Source: Palsa-504 sp963753195 (GTDB lineage Bacteria > Actinomycetota > Actinomycetes > Streptosporangiales > Streptosporangiaceae). From it: a stretch of DNA of 64,000 nucleotides. The DNA lies in the NCBI GenBank assembly GCA_963753195.1, contig CAVWBH010000001.1, positions 744,001-808,000 on the forward strand. The letters run 5' to 3'. The translations under genes were made by a program, and so were the position numbers. Shown one piece after another: positions 32,886 to 41,253 of this stretch (position 1 is its first letter; every line of letters begins with the position of its first letter). Under the pieces are notes generated by a model. That model was not told the DNA's origin and ran no database searches. It saw nothing but the letters and a program-made list of their open reading frames with translations.

Positions 32886-33605
32886 TCATTCCGGGTGGCC
32901 GGCCCCGATGCTGACGAGGATCGCGCGGCTGAGGTCGTCCGGCCGGGTGAACTGGGGCCAGTGGCCGGTGGGCAGGTCGACGTACTCGACGTCGCGGATC
33001 TTGGCCAGCTCCCGGACGCGCGGATGTCCTTCCTCGATCCACTTCCGGAGCAGCTCGCTGGGGAACTCGCACGCGATGATCGTGACGGGCACGTCGTAGC
33101 GGCGCTCGTCGGTCAGGTGCAGCGGGTCCCGGGCCACGTGCACGGGGGTCGGGATCGCCCGGGCACGGAACGCCGCGCGCAGCTCGTCGTCGAGGTCGAC
33201 CAGGTCCGCGTCCTCGAACACCGACCAGTCCGGCAGCGGCACCTCGCCGCCGTCGGCCGGAAGCTCGTCGTTGATGACCCCGCCTTCCCCGACGGGCCCG
33301 CTGTCGACGTAGATCATGCGGGCCACCCGGCTGGGGCTCGCATCGACCACGGCGTGCCCGGTCGTCCCGCCGCCGGAGTGCCCGACGAGCACGACCTTGC
33401 GGCCGTCCGGCTCGAGGGAGTCGATGACGCCGGCCACCGCGTTGACGTGATCGCGCAGGGTGATCTCGGAGCGGTCGGCGTCCCTGGACTCCATGCCGGG
33501 CAGCGTGAGGGCGTGCGTGCGGTGCCCGGCCCGCTCCAGGGCCGGGACGACCTCATCCCACGACGAGCCGTCGAGCCAGAAACCGGGAATCAGGATGATG
33601 TCCAT
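32886..33605 (-). CDS. Alpha/beta-hydrolase
   Basis: A 239-residue alpha/beta-hydrolase of the small esterase type. The oxyanion region is ILIPGFWLDGSSWDEVVPAL, the nucleophile elbow is VGHSGGG, and the catalytic His is in LPTGHWPQF, with an Asp expected before VEYVD. No signal or membrane segment is present. The next gene on the other strand is a small GntR protein 130 bp away. The substrate is not inferable; homologous proteins are usually annotated only by fold. Confidence 0.8.
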   Translation of the reverse strand: MDIILIPGFWLDGSSWDEVVPALERAGHRTHALTLPGMESRDADRSEITLRDHVNAVAGVIDSLEPDGRKVVLVGHSGGGTTGHAVVDASPSRVARMIYVDSGPVGEGGVINDELPADGGEVPLPDWSVFEDADLVDLDDELRAAFRARAIPTPVHVARDPLHLTDERRYDVPVTIIACEFPSELLRKWIEEGHPRVRELAKIRDVEYVDLPTGHWPQFTRPDDLSRAILVSIGAGHPE

Positions 33606-33711
33606 GGCCCGAGGCTAGGCCAGGCCCCTGACAATCCGGGGAGCGCGGAGATTATCCGTGGCGCTGCGCTGGGCCGTTTGTGATTGTCTGTTAATAGTCG
33701 ACTACCTTCGA

Positions 33712-33724
33712 TACACATCGTGTA
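33712..33724. promoter_or_regulatory. Palindrome tacac-atc-gtgta before the GntR gene
   Basis: A perfect 5-3-5 inverted repeat 11 bp before the ATG of the mini-GntR gene, in a locally AT-rich stretch. Position and size fit autoregulation by a GntR dimer. Confidence 0.5.
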
Positions 33725-33735
33725 CGATCCCGGAC

Positions 33736-33990
33736 ATGACGGTAGCCCCCCAGCCAGACCCGCGGGCCTACATGCGGCTTGCGGCGCTCATCCGGGAGCA
33801 GATCGCCAGCGGGAAACTCGCTCCGGGCGGCCCGCTCCCGTCGATCGCGATCCTGCGCCGCGAGCACGGCCACTCCCGCCAGACGGTCGGCAAGGCCATG
33901 CGCATCCTCGAGGGCGACGGCTTAATCTACCCGGTGCCGGGCCTCGGGTACTTCGTCAGCCAGGCACCGGCCGACGTGCCGCGGCGCTGA
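33736..33990 (+). CDS. Mini GntR-type winged-helix regulator without effector domain
   Basis: An 84-residue protein that is only a GntR winged helix: YMRLAALIREQIASGKLAPG, then PLPSIAILRREHGHSRQTVG, and the recognition wing MRILEGDGLIYPVPGLGYFV. The C-terminal effector domain that normally follows is absent, and the ORF stops naturally after QAPADVPRR. Stand-alone DNA-binding GntR proteins are frequent in streptomycete-type genomes, often near integrated elements or defence and toxin loci; no such genes are here. The ATG at 33736 is chosen over the longer frame because the palindrome and AT-rich promoter lie directly upstream. Confidence 0.8.
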   Translation: MTVAPQPDPRAYMRLAALIREQIASGKLAPGGPLPSIAILRREHGHSRQTVGKAMRILEGDGLIYPVPGLGYFVSQAPADVPRR

Positions 33991-34017
33991 ACGGCCGGAT
34001 GACCGAGCGGCCGGGGG

Positions 34018-35490
34018 CTAGTCGTCCCCGTACCGGTCGAGGAACTCGAAGATGTCAGCGTCATCGACGCCGGGGAAGCTCCCGGCCGGCAGCGCGGACA
34101 GGATGTGCGAGTGCGCGCGGGCCGAGGGCCACGCGCTGCCCTCCCACCGTTCGGCCAGCGCGGCGGGCGGCCTGCTGCAGCAGCCGCCGTCCGGGCAGGC
34201 CGAGTGCTTCCGGATCGTCGCCTCACGGCCGCGGAACCAGCGGGAATGCTCGAACGGCACGCCGAAGGTGATGGCGAACCCCTGGTCGGCCCGCGGATCG
34301 ACCTGGGCGATGCAGAAATAGCTGCCGGACGGGGTGTCGGAGTACTGGTAGTACGGCGAATACCGGTCGCCGGCGGCGAACACCTGGCGCCCCGCCCATT
34401 CGCGGCACATCCGCTGTCCCTCGATGGCGCCCGACGGGTCGGCCGGGAACACCACCCCGTCGTTCTCGTACGCCTTGTAGATGACGCCGCTCGCGTCGTT
34501 CTTGACGAAGTGGCACGGCAGGCCCAGGTGATGGGTGGCCAGGTTGGTGAACCGGTGCGCGGCCATCTCGTAGGAGACCGAGAACAGGTCCACCAGGTCC
34601 TCGATCGCGAGATCCCGGTCCTGTTTCGCCCGCTGAAGAACCGGCACGACCGCGGTCTCGGGCATCAGCACCGCGGCGGCGAAGTAATTAGCCTCGACCC
34701 GCTGCCGCAGGAAGTCGGCGAAATCCCGCGGCACCTTGTGGCCGAGCAGGAAGTGACCGAGGGCCTGCAGGACCACGGCCCTCGGCGAATGCGTTCCTAC
34801 CGATTCCTGCTTGACGTAGATCCGCCGGTTGCGCAGATCGGTCAGCGACCGCACCGACCGGGGCAGGTCCTGGACGTAGCGGATGGCGAAGCCGTGGCGG
34901 CTCACCACCGAGACCAGCATGCCCTGTGACAGCGCGCCGCCTGAGTACCCGCCGGCGCTCAGCGCGGCGGCCGCCTCGCGCTCGATGACCTCGAAGTAGT
35001 TGTCCCGCTCGCGCATGGCGTCCCGCAGGGCCGCGTTGGCGGCCCGCGCTTCCTCCGGGCTGGCCGTCGGCTTGGACTGCTGGGCCCGCAGTTCCGCGGC
35101 CACCGCGACCAGGTGCTCGAGCACGTCGGTGGGCACCCGCGCGCTGACCTTCAGCTGCGGAAGGCCGAGGCGACGGTAGGAGGGGTCCTGCTGGGCGTCG
35201 GCGAGCGCGATCTCCAGCTGGGCCCGGCGGCTCGGGGGCTGCCTGCTGAGCAGGTCAGACACCGGGACCGACAAGGCCTTGGACAGCTGCTCGATCAGCG
35301 AGAGCTTCGGCTCCCGGCGCCCGTTCTCCAGCAGGGACAGGGCCGAGGGAGCACGGCCCACCCGCTGGCCCAGCTCGGTGAGGGTCAGGCCGCGCGCCCG
35401 GCGCAGGTGCCGCAGCTGCTGACCGAAGGTCACAAGGTCTATACCATCAGACTGAGCCAAATTCCGTTGATCTTTCATCGTGAAGCTCAT
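34018..35490 (-). CDS. ramB: RamB-type XRE/ImmA transcriptional regulator of acetate/glyoxylate metabolism
   Basis: A 490-residue protein. An N-terminal XRE helix-turn-helix (about 20-75) has FGQQLRHLRRARGLTLTELG and GRAPSALSLLENGRREPKL. An IrrE/ImmA-like domain (about 230-300) carries ALGHFLLGHKVP and RQRVEANYFAAAVLMPE. The C-terminal region (about 330-480) has a conserved cysteine cluster, CPDGGCCSRPP. This is the arrangement of short-chain fatty-acid regulators such as RamB of Corynebacterium and Mycobacterium, which control aceA. It lies divergent from isocitrate lyase as in mycobacteria, so autoregulation and aceA control are strongly implied. Met1 or Met5 may start it. Confidence 0.9.
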   Translation of the reverse strand: MSFTMKDQRNLAQSDGIDLVTFGQQLRHLRRARGLTLTELGQRVGRAPSALSLLENGRREPKLSLIEQLSKALSVPVSDLLSRQPPSRRAQLEIALADAQQDPSYRRLGLPQLKVSARVPTDVLEHLVAVAAELRAQQSKPTASPEEARAANAALRDAMRERDNYFEVIEREAAAALSAGGYSGGALSQGMLVSVVSRHGFAIRYVQDLPRSVRSLTDLRNRRIYVKQESVGTHSPRAVVLQALGHFLLGHKVPRDFADFLRQRVEANYFAAAVLMPETAVVPVLQRAKQDRDLAIEDLVDLFSVSYEMAAHRFTNLATHHLGLPCHFVKNDASGVIYKAYENDGVVFPADPSGAIEGQRMCREWAGRQVFAAGDRYSPYYQYSDTPSGSYFCIAQVDPRADQGFAITFGVPFEHSRWFRGREATIRKHSACPDGGCCSRPPAALAERWEGSAWPSARAHSHILSALPAGSFPGVDDADIFEFLDRYGDD

Positions 35491-35625
35491 TGTATATTAT
35501 CTGTTTGGAAAATTTCTAGGATTTTTAGGACGTTGGCCCCTATACCGGAGCCCGCCGAGCGGACAGGCTGTAGTAAAGGTCCCGCCCGGAACCGGGATCC
35601 CGGCATTTGCGAGGAAGGCATCACA
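35491..35625. promoter_or_regulatory. ramB-aceA divergent promoter region
   Basis: A 135-bp gap, markedly AT-rich near the ramB start (35480-35530). It holds tttggaaaatttc at about 35503 and atttgcgaggaagg before aceA. RamB sites in corynebacteria are AT-rich with TTTGCAAA-like cores; the first element is the best match visible, though imperfect. Confidence 0.45.
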
Positions 35626-36921
35626 GTGGACAGCATCAGCCAGCAGGCGGCCAAGCTAAGCGAAGAGTGGGCAACCGACGCCCGGTGGAAGGACACCTCC
35701 CGGACGTACTCGGCCGAGGAAGTCATCCGGCTGCGTGGCTCGGTTCAGGAGGAGTACACCCTGGCCCGGCTCGGCGCCGAGCGCCTGCGCAAGCTGCTAG
35801 CCGAGGAAGATGCGGTCACGGCCCTGGGCGCGATCACCGGCAACCAGGCGGTCCAGCAGGTCAAGGCCGGGCTCAAGGCCATCTACCTGTCCGGCTGGCA
35901 GGTGGCGGCGGACGGGAACCTGGCCGGGCAGACCTACCCGGACCAGAGCCTGTACCCGGTCAACTCGGTGCCGCAGATGGTCCGCAGGATCAACAACGCG
36001 CTGCTGCGGGCCGACCAGATCGGCTGGTCGGAATCCGAAGACGGCGACGTGAGCGATTCTCCGTACTGGCTGGCCCCGATCGTCGCTGACGCCGAAGCCG
36101 GATTCGGCGGCGTACTGAACGCGTTTGAGCTGATGAAGTCCATGATCGCCGCGGGCGCGGCCGGGGTGCACTATGAGGATCAGCTGTCCTCGGAGAAGAA
36201 GTGCGGCCACCTGGGCGGGAAGGTCCTCATCCCGACCAGCCAGCACATCAAGGTGCTGAACGCCGCCCGGCTGGCTGCGGACGTATGCAACGTGCCGTCG
36301 CTGGTGGTGGCGCGGACCGACGCCGAGGCGGCCACGCTGATGACCTCGGACGTGGATGAGCGGGACCGGCCGTTCGTCACCGGGGAGCGCACTGCGGAGG
36401 GCTTCTACCGCGTGCGCAACGGGATCGAGCCGTGCATCGCCCGCGCTCTGGCCTACGCCCCGTACTCCGACCTGATCTGGATGGAGACCTCGACCCCGGA
36501 CCTCGACATCGCTCGCCAGTTCGCCGAGACGGTCCGGAAGGAGCACCCGGACCAGCTGCTCGCCTACAACTGCTCGCCGTCGTTCAACTGGAGCGCGAAC
36601 CTGGACGCCTCGACGATCGCGAAGTTCCGCAAGGAGCTCGCGGCCATGGGCTACCGGTTCCAGTTCATCACGCTGGCTGGCTTCCACGCGCTCAACCACT
36701 CCATGTTCGAGCTGGCCAGCGGCTTCGCCACGGAGGGCATGCCGGCCTTCGTCAGGCTGCAGGAGGCGGAGTTCGCGGCGGAGAAGAACGGCTACACCGC
36801 CACCCGGCACCAGCGCGAGGCAGGCACCGGCTACTTCGACCTGATCACGCAGGCGATCTCGCCGGACGCCGAGACGGTGGCCCTGGCTGGCTCGACCGAA
36901 GCCGCGCAGTTCCACGGCTGA
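35626..36921 (+). CDS. aceA: Isocitrate lyase
   Basis: A 431-residue isocitrate lyase of the short prokaryotic (ICL1) type, which splits isocitrate to glyoxylate and succinate in the glyoxylate shunt. The catalytic Cys193 is in SSEKKCGHLGG. Upstream are the substrate segments YLSGWQVAADGN and DAEAGFGGVLNAFELMK; later ones are VARTDAEAA and YNCSPSFNWSANLD. The GTG start at 35626 has gaggaagg upstream. The frame is open far upstream through ramB, but that part is a shadow. Malate synthase is not in the window. Transcription probably ends at the 19-bp hairpin downstream. Confidence 0.95.
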   Translation: MDSISQQAAKLSEEWATDARWKDTSRTYSAEEVIRLRGSVQEEYTLARLGAERLRKLLAEEDAVTALGAITGNQAVQQVKAGLKAIYLSGWQVAADGNLAGQTYPDQSLYPVNSVPQMVRRINNALLRADQIGWSESEDGDVSDSPYWLAPIVADAEAGFGGVLNAFELMKSMIAAGAAGVHYEDQLSSEKKCGHLGGKVLIPTSQHIKVLNAARLAADVCNVPSLVVARTDAEAATLMTSDVDERDRPFVTGERTAEGFYRVRNGIEPCIARALAYAPYSDLIWMETSTPDLDIARQFAETVRKEHPDQLLAYNCSPSFNWSANLDASTIAKFRKELAAMGYRFQFITLAGFHALNHSMFELASGFATEGMPAFVRLQEAEFAAEKNGYTATRHQREAGTGYFDLITQAISPDAETVALAGSTEAAQFHG

Positions 36922-36999
36922 GCAGCGCCCCGCACTGAGCAGCAGCGCCCCGCACCGGGCCGTCCGCGGGCAGTCCAGTACCGGGCCGAGCTGAGTGCA

Positions 37000-37049
37000 G
37001 TGAGCCCCCGGCTTCACCACGTTCCGGCGAGGTGAAGCCGGGGGCTCAC
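37000..37049. terminator. Perfect 19-bp hairpin after aceA
   Basis: Arms 37000-37018 (gtgagcccccggcttcacc) and 37031-37049 are exact complements around a 12-base loop. It lies between aceA and the convergent membrane gene and has no U-tract, the usual look of actinobacterial bidirectional terminators. A copy of acgttccgg lies in the loop and again just after the right arm. Confidence 0.85.
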
Positions 37050-37137
37050 TACGTTCCGGTGTATCCCGGCCCGGCGACGCTGGAGCCCGCGCACCTGTCC
37101 GTGTGGCTGCGCAAGCGCGGGTGAATCCCGGTCGCGG

Positions 37138-37776
37138 TCAGCTGTAGCCGGGCGGCGCTGGATAGCTCCCAGGTTCCGCCGGACCCCAGGGCGCCGTCGT
37201 CTGGCTGGGATCCAGCCGCGGCTCCGACGCGGTCGCGGCCCAGTTCTCCAGCATCCTGCCGCCCACCGCGGTCTGGGCAGCCCCCAGATCGGGATAGGCG
37301 TCCGGGACGGCCTGATAGGGCGAGGGGGCAGCGGCGGCCCGCAGCCGCCACCTGGATGGCACGAACAGCGGGATGATCATGACCAGCCCCGCCAGGGCCA
37401 GCACGCCATCGAACAGCAAGGCCTCGAACCCGGCGCCGTAGACTCGCGACTTCAGCGGGACGTAATAGACCGCACGCTGCGCGCTGGCCAGGTACAGCCC
37501 GGTCCAGGCCAGCAGGGCGAGGCCGGGCAGCCCGGCCGCGAGCGGGGAGATCCTCGGCCCGACGATCAAGATCCCGGCCAGCAGGCCCACGACGAGCAGC
37601 GCGGCAAACCCCTCGACGACCGCGTGGTCGTGCAGGACAGAACCCCCGGCGGCCGGCAGGACCCCGCTCCTGGCCGGGCTGGCGAGCAGTTTCAGGTAGC
37701 CCCACGAGCCCGCGACGAACAGCACGACGGCCATTGCGACCGCTAGGGCCAAACCCGTCACATGACGCATAACCAC
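37138..37776 (-). CDS. Four-helix membrane protein of unknown function
   Basis: A 212-residue protein with four hydrophobic segments: LALAVAMAVVLFVAGSWGYL, FAALLVVGLLAGILIVGP, LPGLALLAWTGLYL and GVLALAGLVMIIPLFVP. A cytoplasmic tail of about 70 residues is Pro/Ala-rich and ends PGSYPAPPGYS. An AGGGGGG ribosome site precedes the GTG/ATG pair at 37776/37770. Family not recognised; it is typical of actinobacterial envelope genes with a Pro-rich tail. It is divergent from the MMPL exporter with about 136 bp between, so a shared promoter region is possible. Confidence 0.65.
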   Translation of the reverse strand: MVMRHVTGLALAVAMAVVLFVAGSWGYLKLLASPARSGVLPAAGGSVLHDHAVVEGFAALLVVGLLAGILIVGPRISPLAAGLPGLALLAWTGLYLASAQRAVYYVPLKSRVYGAGFEALLFDGVLALAGLVMIIPLFVPSRWRLRAAAAPSPYQAVPDAYPDLGAAQTAVGGRMLENWAATASEPRLDPSQTTAPWGPAEPGSYPAPPGYS

Positions 37777-37912
37777 ACCCCCCTTAGTGGTACACAGCCG
37801 AAAGCTTACGGCCGGGAACGCCGCACGTCATGGACCTGCCAGCGCGCGGCGCGCAGCGTTTCCCTGCCGGTCTCTTGGCCTGGTCTCAGCGGGCACCCAA
37901 TATGCTGACCCG

Positions 37913-40264
37913 GTGCGCATTCACGCCATCTTCGGGGGCATCGGCGAATTTGCCGTCAAATTCCGCTGGCTCGTCATCGTGGTCTGGGTCGTCGCGGCGG
38001 TCGCCGTGCCGAAATTCCTGCCGTCACTGGCCAGCGTGACGCAGGGCAACAACAGCGCGTTCCTGCCCGCCAACGCGCCGAGCCAGCATGCGGCGGACCT
38101 GGCCGCGCCGTTCGGCATAAGCACCGCCGACTCGCCGGTGCCGGTCGTGGCCGGGGTCAGCCAGGGCACGCTGACCCCGGCCGGCCAGGCGTGGCTCAGC
38201 TCCCTGCAGCACAAGCTGAGTACGGTGCCGACCGTGGTGAGCGTGCGTGACCTCGGCCGCTCCGCCGACGGCCAGGCCGAGCAGCTGCAGGTGCTGTCGG
38301 ATGTCGCGCAGAGCAACAACGATGCCGTGACGGCCCTGATCGATAACCTGCGTACGCAGATCGCCCGGGCGGGACCGCCCGCCGGGCTGCAGGTGCACCT
38401 GGCGGGGCAGGTCGCGATCCAGGTGGACCAGCAGAAACAGTCCGGCAGCACGGGCAACAGCGTGCAGGATGTCGCGCTGATCTTTATCTTGATCCTGCTG
38501 CTGCTGATCTTCCGGTCGCTGCTCGCGCCGCTGATCACGGTCATCCCGGCCCTGCTGGCCGTGACGATCTCCGGGCCGCTGGTCGGCGCGGCCGCGCATG
38601 CCGGCCTGAAGGTCTCCCAGCTCTCGCAGCTGATGCTGATCGTGCTGGTGCTCGGCGCGGGGACCGACTACGGCCTTTTCCTGGTCTTCCGCGTCCGCGA
38701 GAACCTGCGCGGCGGCGCCGAGCCCAAGGACGCAGTGCGCGCAGCGGTGACGAGGGTCGGGGAGACCATCACCTTCTCCGCCCTGACCGTGATCGCCGCG
38801 CTGCTGTCGCTGCTCGCCGCCACGTTCCAGATCTACTCCCAGCTCGGCATCCCGCTGGCCATCGGGATCGGCACGATGCTGCTGGCGGGCCTCACCCTGC
38901 TGCCCGCGCTGCTCGCCGTGTTCGGCCGGGCCGCGTTCTGGCCGAGCAAGGTACGGGCCGGAACCGGGAAGGCAGGCGCGTGGGGCCGGATCGCGGCCCG
39001 GGTCGTACGCCGGCCCGCAGTGACCCTCACGATCGGAGTAATCGGGCTGGGCATCCTGGCCCTCTTCGTACCCCAATACAAGCCAGCCGGGTTCGGCGGG
39101 AGCATCAGCGCGCCGGCCGGCTCGGACTCGGCGGCCGGGCAGGCCCTGCTGGCCAAGCACTTCCCGCAGAGCTCGGCGAACCCGACCAACCTGATCTACA
39201 AGCTGCCGCAGCCGGTGTGGCAGAACCCGCAGCCCATCGAGGCAGCAGAACGCCAGCTCGCCGCCAGCGGGCTGTTCACCGGCATCACCGGGCCGCTGAA
39301 CCCGGTCGGCATCACCCTCACGCCGGCGCAGTTCACCGAACTTCACGCCGCGCTTGGGAACGCGGCCGCGTTGCCGCCCCAGCCGTCCGGTCAGACCTCG
39401 GTGCCGCCCCAGGATTACCAGGCCTACCGGGCCACCGCGCAATACGTCAGCCCCGACGGGCGGACAATCCAGTTCGAGACCGGCCTGAAGGCGGGTGATC
39501 CCTCCACCACCGAGGCGATGAACACCGTGCCCGCGATCCGGTCCGCGGCGGCCGCGGCAGCCAAGACCCTCGGTGCCACGGACTGGGGCGTCGGCGGCGA
39601 GGCACCGGCCTTCTACGACATCAGCCAGATCTCCGACACTGACCTGCTGCACGTGGTGCCGATCGCGATCGTGGTGATCGGGCTGCTGCTCATCATCGTC
39701 ATGCGCTCGCTGGTGGCCCCGGTGTACCTCATCCTGTCGGTGGCCCTGTCCTACTTCGCCGCGCTCGGGCTGTCGGTGATCGTGTTCATGAAGATCGGCG
39801 GGGCCAGCGGGCTCACCTTCATCCTGCCGTTCCTGATGTTCATATTCCTGCTCGCCCTCGGCGAGGACTACAACATCCTGGTCATGTCGCGGATCCGGGA
39901 GGAAGCCCACGTGCTGCCGATCCGCGACGCGGTCGCGCAGGCGCTGAACGCCACCGGGACGACGGTGACCTCAGCGGGCCTGGTGCTGGCCGGGACGTTC
40001 GCGGTGTTCGCGGTGGTCGGCGGCCGCGGGTCGGGCGGAAGTCAGATCCGCGACGTCGGCATCGGCCTCGCGCTCGGCGTGCTGATGGACACCTTCGTCG
40101 TGCGGACCATCCTGGTCCCGTGCACGGCGGTCCTGCTCGGCCACTGGAACTGGTGGCCGTCGAGCCTGAGCCGGACGGCCCCGCGGGACCTGGATGAGAC
40201 GACGGAACCGGAGGCCGCCGCGGACGCCGGCCCGGATTCTCGGACCCCGGTACGCGAACCTTAG
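37913..40264 (+). CDS. MMPL/RND-superfamily transporter
   Basis: A 783-residue protein with the duplicated MMPL layout. A first helix (WLVIVVWVVAAVAVPKFL) is followed by an extracytoplasmic loop and a five-helix bundle containing LGAGTDYGLFLVFRVRE. The second half repeats this with a loop (about 360-570) and a bundle containing LALGEDYNILVMSRIREE. The GTDY/GEDY motifs are the proton-relay-containing signatures of MmpL proteins. Mycobacterial members export cell-wall lipids or drugs. The GTG at 37913 is the start nearest the first helix; the frame is open to 37787. It converges on a marR gene with a 4-bp stop overlap. Confidence 0.88.
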   Translation: MRIHAIFGGIGEFAVKFRWLVIVVWVVAAVAVPKFLPSLASVTQGNNSAFLPANAPSQHAADLAAPFGISTADSPVPVVAGVSQGTLTPAGQAWLSSLQHKLSTVPTVVSVRDLGRSADGQAEQLQVLSDVAQSNNDAVTALIDNLRTQIARAGPPAGLQVHLAGQVAIQVDQQKQSGSTGNSVQDVALIFILILLLLIFRSLLAPLITVIPALLAVTISGPLVGAAAHAGLKVSQLSQLMLIVLVLGAGTDYGLFLVFRVRENLRGGAEPKDAVRAAVTRVGETITFSALTVIAALLSLLAATFQIYSQLGIPLAIGIGTMLLAGLTLLPALLAVFGRAAFWPSKVRAGTGKAGAWGRIAARVVRRPAVTLTIGVIGLGILALFVPQYKPAGFGGSISAPAGSDSAAGQALLAKHFPQSSANPTNLIYKLPQPVWQNPQPIEAAERQLAASGLFTGITGPLNPVGITLTPAQFTELHAALGNAAALPPQPSGQTSVPPQDYQAYRATAQYVSPDGRTIQFETGLKAGDPSTTEAMNTVPAIRSAAAAAAKTLGATDWGVGGEAPAFYDISQISDTDLLHVVPIAIVVIGLLLIIVMRSLVAPVYLILSVALSYFAALGLSVIVFMKIGGASGLTFILPFLMFIFLLALGEDYNILVMSRIREEAHVLPIRDAVAQALNATGTTVTSAGLVLAGTFAVFAVVGGRGSGGSQIRDVGIGLALGVLMDTFVVRTILVPCTAVLLGHWNWWPSSLSRTAPRDLDETTEPEAAADAGPDSRTPVREP

Positions 40265-40779
40265 TCGGCCTGGGCGTCGATGGACGAGGTCAGCTCGCGC
40301 AGCGCGGGGGCGGCGTCGCGCAGCGCGGCCTGGTCGTGCTCCGACAGCGCGGCCAGCGCGGCCCGGATGATCTCCTCGTTGACCCGGTGCCAGCGGACCA
40401 CCGCCGCCGCGCCCGGGTCTGACAGATCCAGGCTGACGGTCCGCCGGTCCCCGGCGACGTCGGCTCCGGGAGTCCGGGTCAGGTAACCGGCCGACTGCAG
40501 GCCGCCCAGCAACGTCGCCACGGAACTCGGCGCGAGCCGAAGCATCCTGGCCAGCTGGCTCGGCCGGATCCCGGGGTGCTCGGCCATGCACGACAGCAGC
40601 TCCAGCTGGGCCACCGAAAGCCCGAGGCCAGGGTCGGCCGCACGCGCTGCCCGGCGCATGGCCCGGCGCAGGCGGGACACGATGTCAGCCAGCTCGGGGC
40701 CGATCTGCTCCGGCCCGAGGCGTTCCCGGGTGCCGTCTCCCTCAGCGATCTGCACCTGACAGATCCACCTCCCTGGCAT
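40261..40779 (-). CDS. MarR-family transcriptional regulator
   Basis: About 172 residues from ATG 40777-40779 (a GTG at 40755 is an alternative). The winged helix lies at about 60-130: LSVAQLELLSCMAEHPGIRP, SQLARMLRLAPSSVATLLGG and the wing LTRTPGADVAGDRRTVSLDL. Flanking helices form the dimer interface. The gene ends within the stop of the MMPL exporter, the frequent MarR-efflux pairing, so it probably senses a compound exported by that transporter. A gttac-tttt-gtaac palindrome lies about 200 bp upstream in the divergent gap. Confidence 0.85.
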   Translation of the reverse strand: MPGRWICQVQIAEGDGTRERLGPEQIGPELADIVSRLRRAMRRAARAADPGLGLSVAQLELLSCMAEHPGIRPSQLARMLRLAPSSVATLLGGLQSAGYLTRTPGADVAGDRRTVSLDLSDPGAAAVVRWHRVNEEIIRAALAALSEHDQAALRDAAPALRELTSSIDAQAD

Positions 40780-41253
40780 GCCTGGCTCGCTCCCCGCCTG
40801 TGCCCGGCTGGCCGACGCGGGCGCGACGGCCGCGCGCACACCACCGCGAGGACGATGAGCGCGGGCCGCGCCTGCGTCGACCCAGCGTACCTGTGGTCGG
40901 CGCCATAACGCAGGGCCAGCGACACGAGGCAGAGGCCGAGCGCCGTGCCCGTCTCCCCAGGCCATGCTCGCCCAAGTTACTTTTGTAACCGAACGTCTCT
41001 GGCGACGTTACCGAGGACCGTTCTGTCAACGAATATCTCGGCCGGAGTGGCGAGGATTAACTTCGGACATGCCGGGCGGGGTGCTGGCCATGACCGACCA
41101 GACCCGACACACTCGTGGAGGTGGAGCAGTCCACCGTCTCCGCACTGGCTGCTGGGCTAGAGTACGCCGGGAAAGGCCAGCAACGGACGGCGGCGGGACC
41201 GACCCGTCAGAGCCGCGGGGGGGCTTTCACGGGTCGGAACGGAAGGGACGGCG
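40780..41253. other. Divergent intergenic region between marR and sepH
   Basis: 474 bp without a supported gene. It contains a palindrome gttac-tttt-gtaac (40976-40989), a nearby aacgtc-tctggc-gacgtt inverted repeat, and an imperfect 14-bp hairpin (41201-41235) close to the sepH ribosome site. The open frames crossing it are Arg-rich shadows. Confidence 0.6.
40976..40989. promoter_or_regulatory. MarR-type palindrome gttac-tttt-gtaac
   Basis: A perfect 5-bp inverted repeat with a 4-bp spacer, directly followed by a second imperfect pair (aacgtc/gacgtt, spacer 6). TTAC/GTAA half-sites of this size suit a MarR dimer. It lies about 200 bp before marR on the divergent side. Confidence 0.45.

Noticed and set aside
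35113..35625. Open frame extending aceA 171 codons upstream into ramB
   Set aside because: It is antisense to the well-supported ramB gene and has shadow composition; GTG 35626 with gaggaagg begins the conserved isocitrate lyase.
37050..37124. Plus-strand fragment YVPVYPGPATLEPAHLSVWL as a gene remnant
   Set aside because: Too short and without start or recognisable homology; it overlaps the terminator arm.
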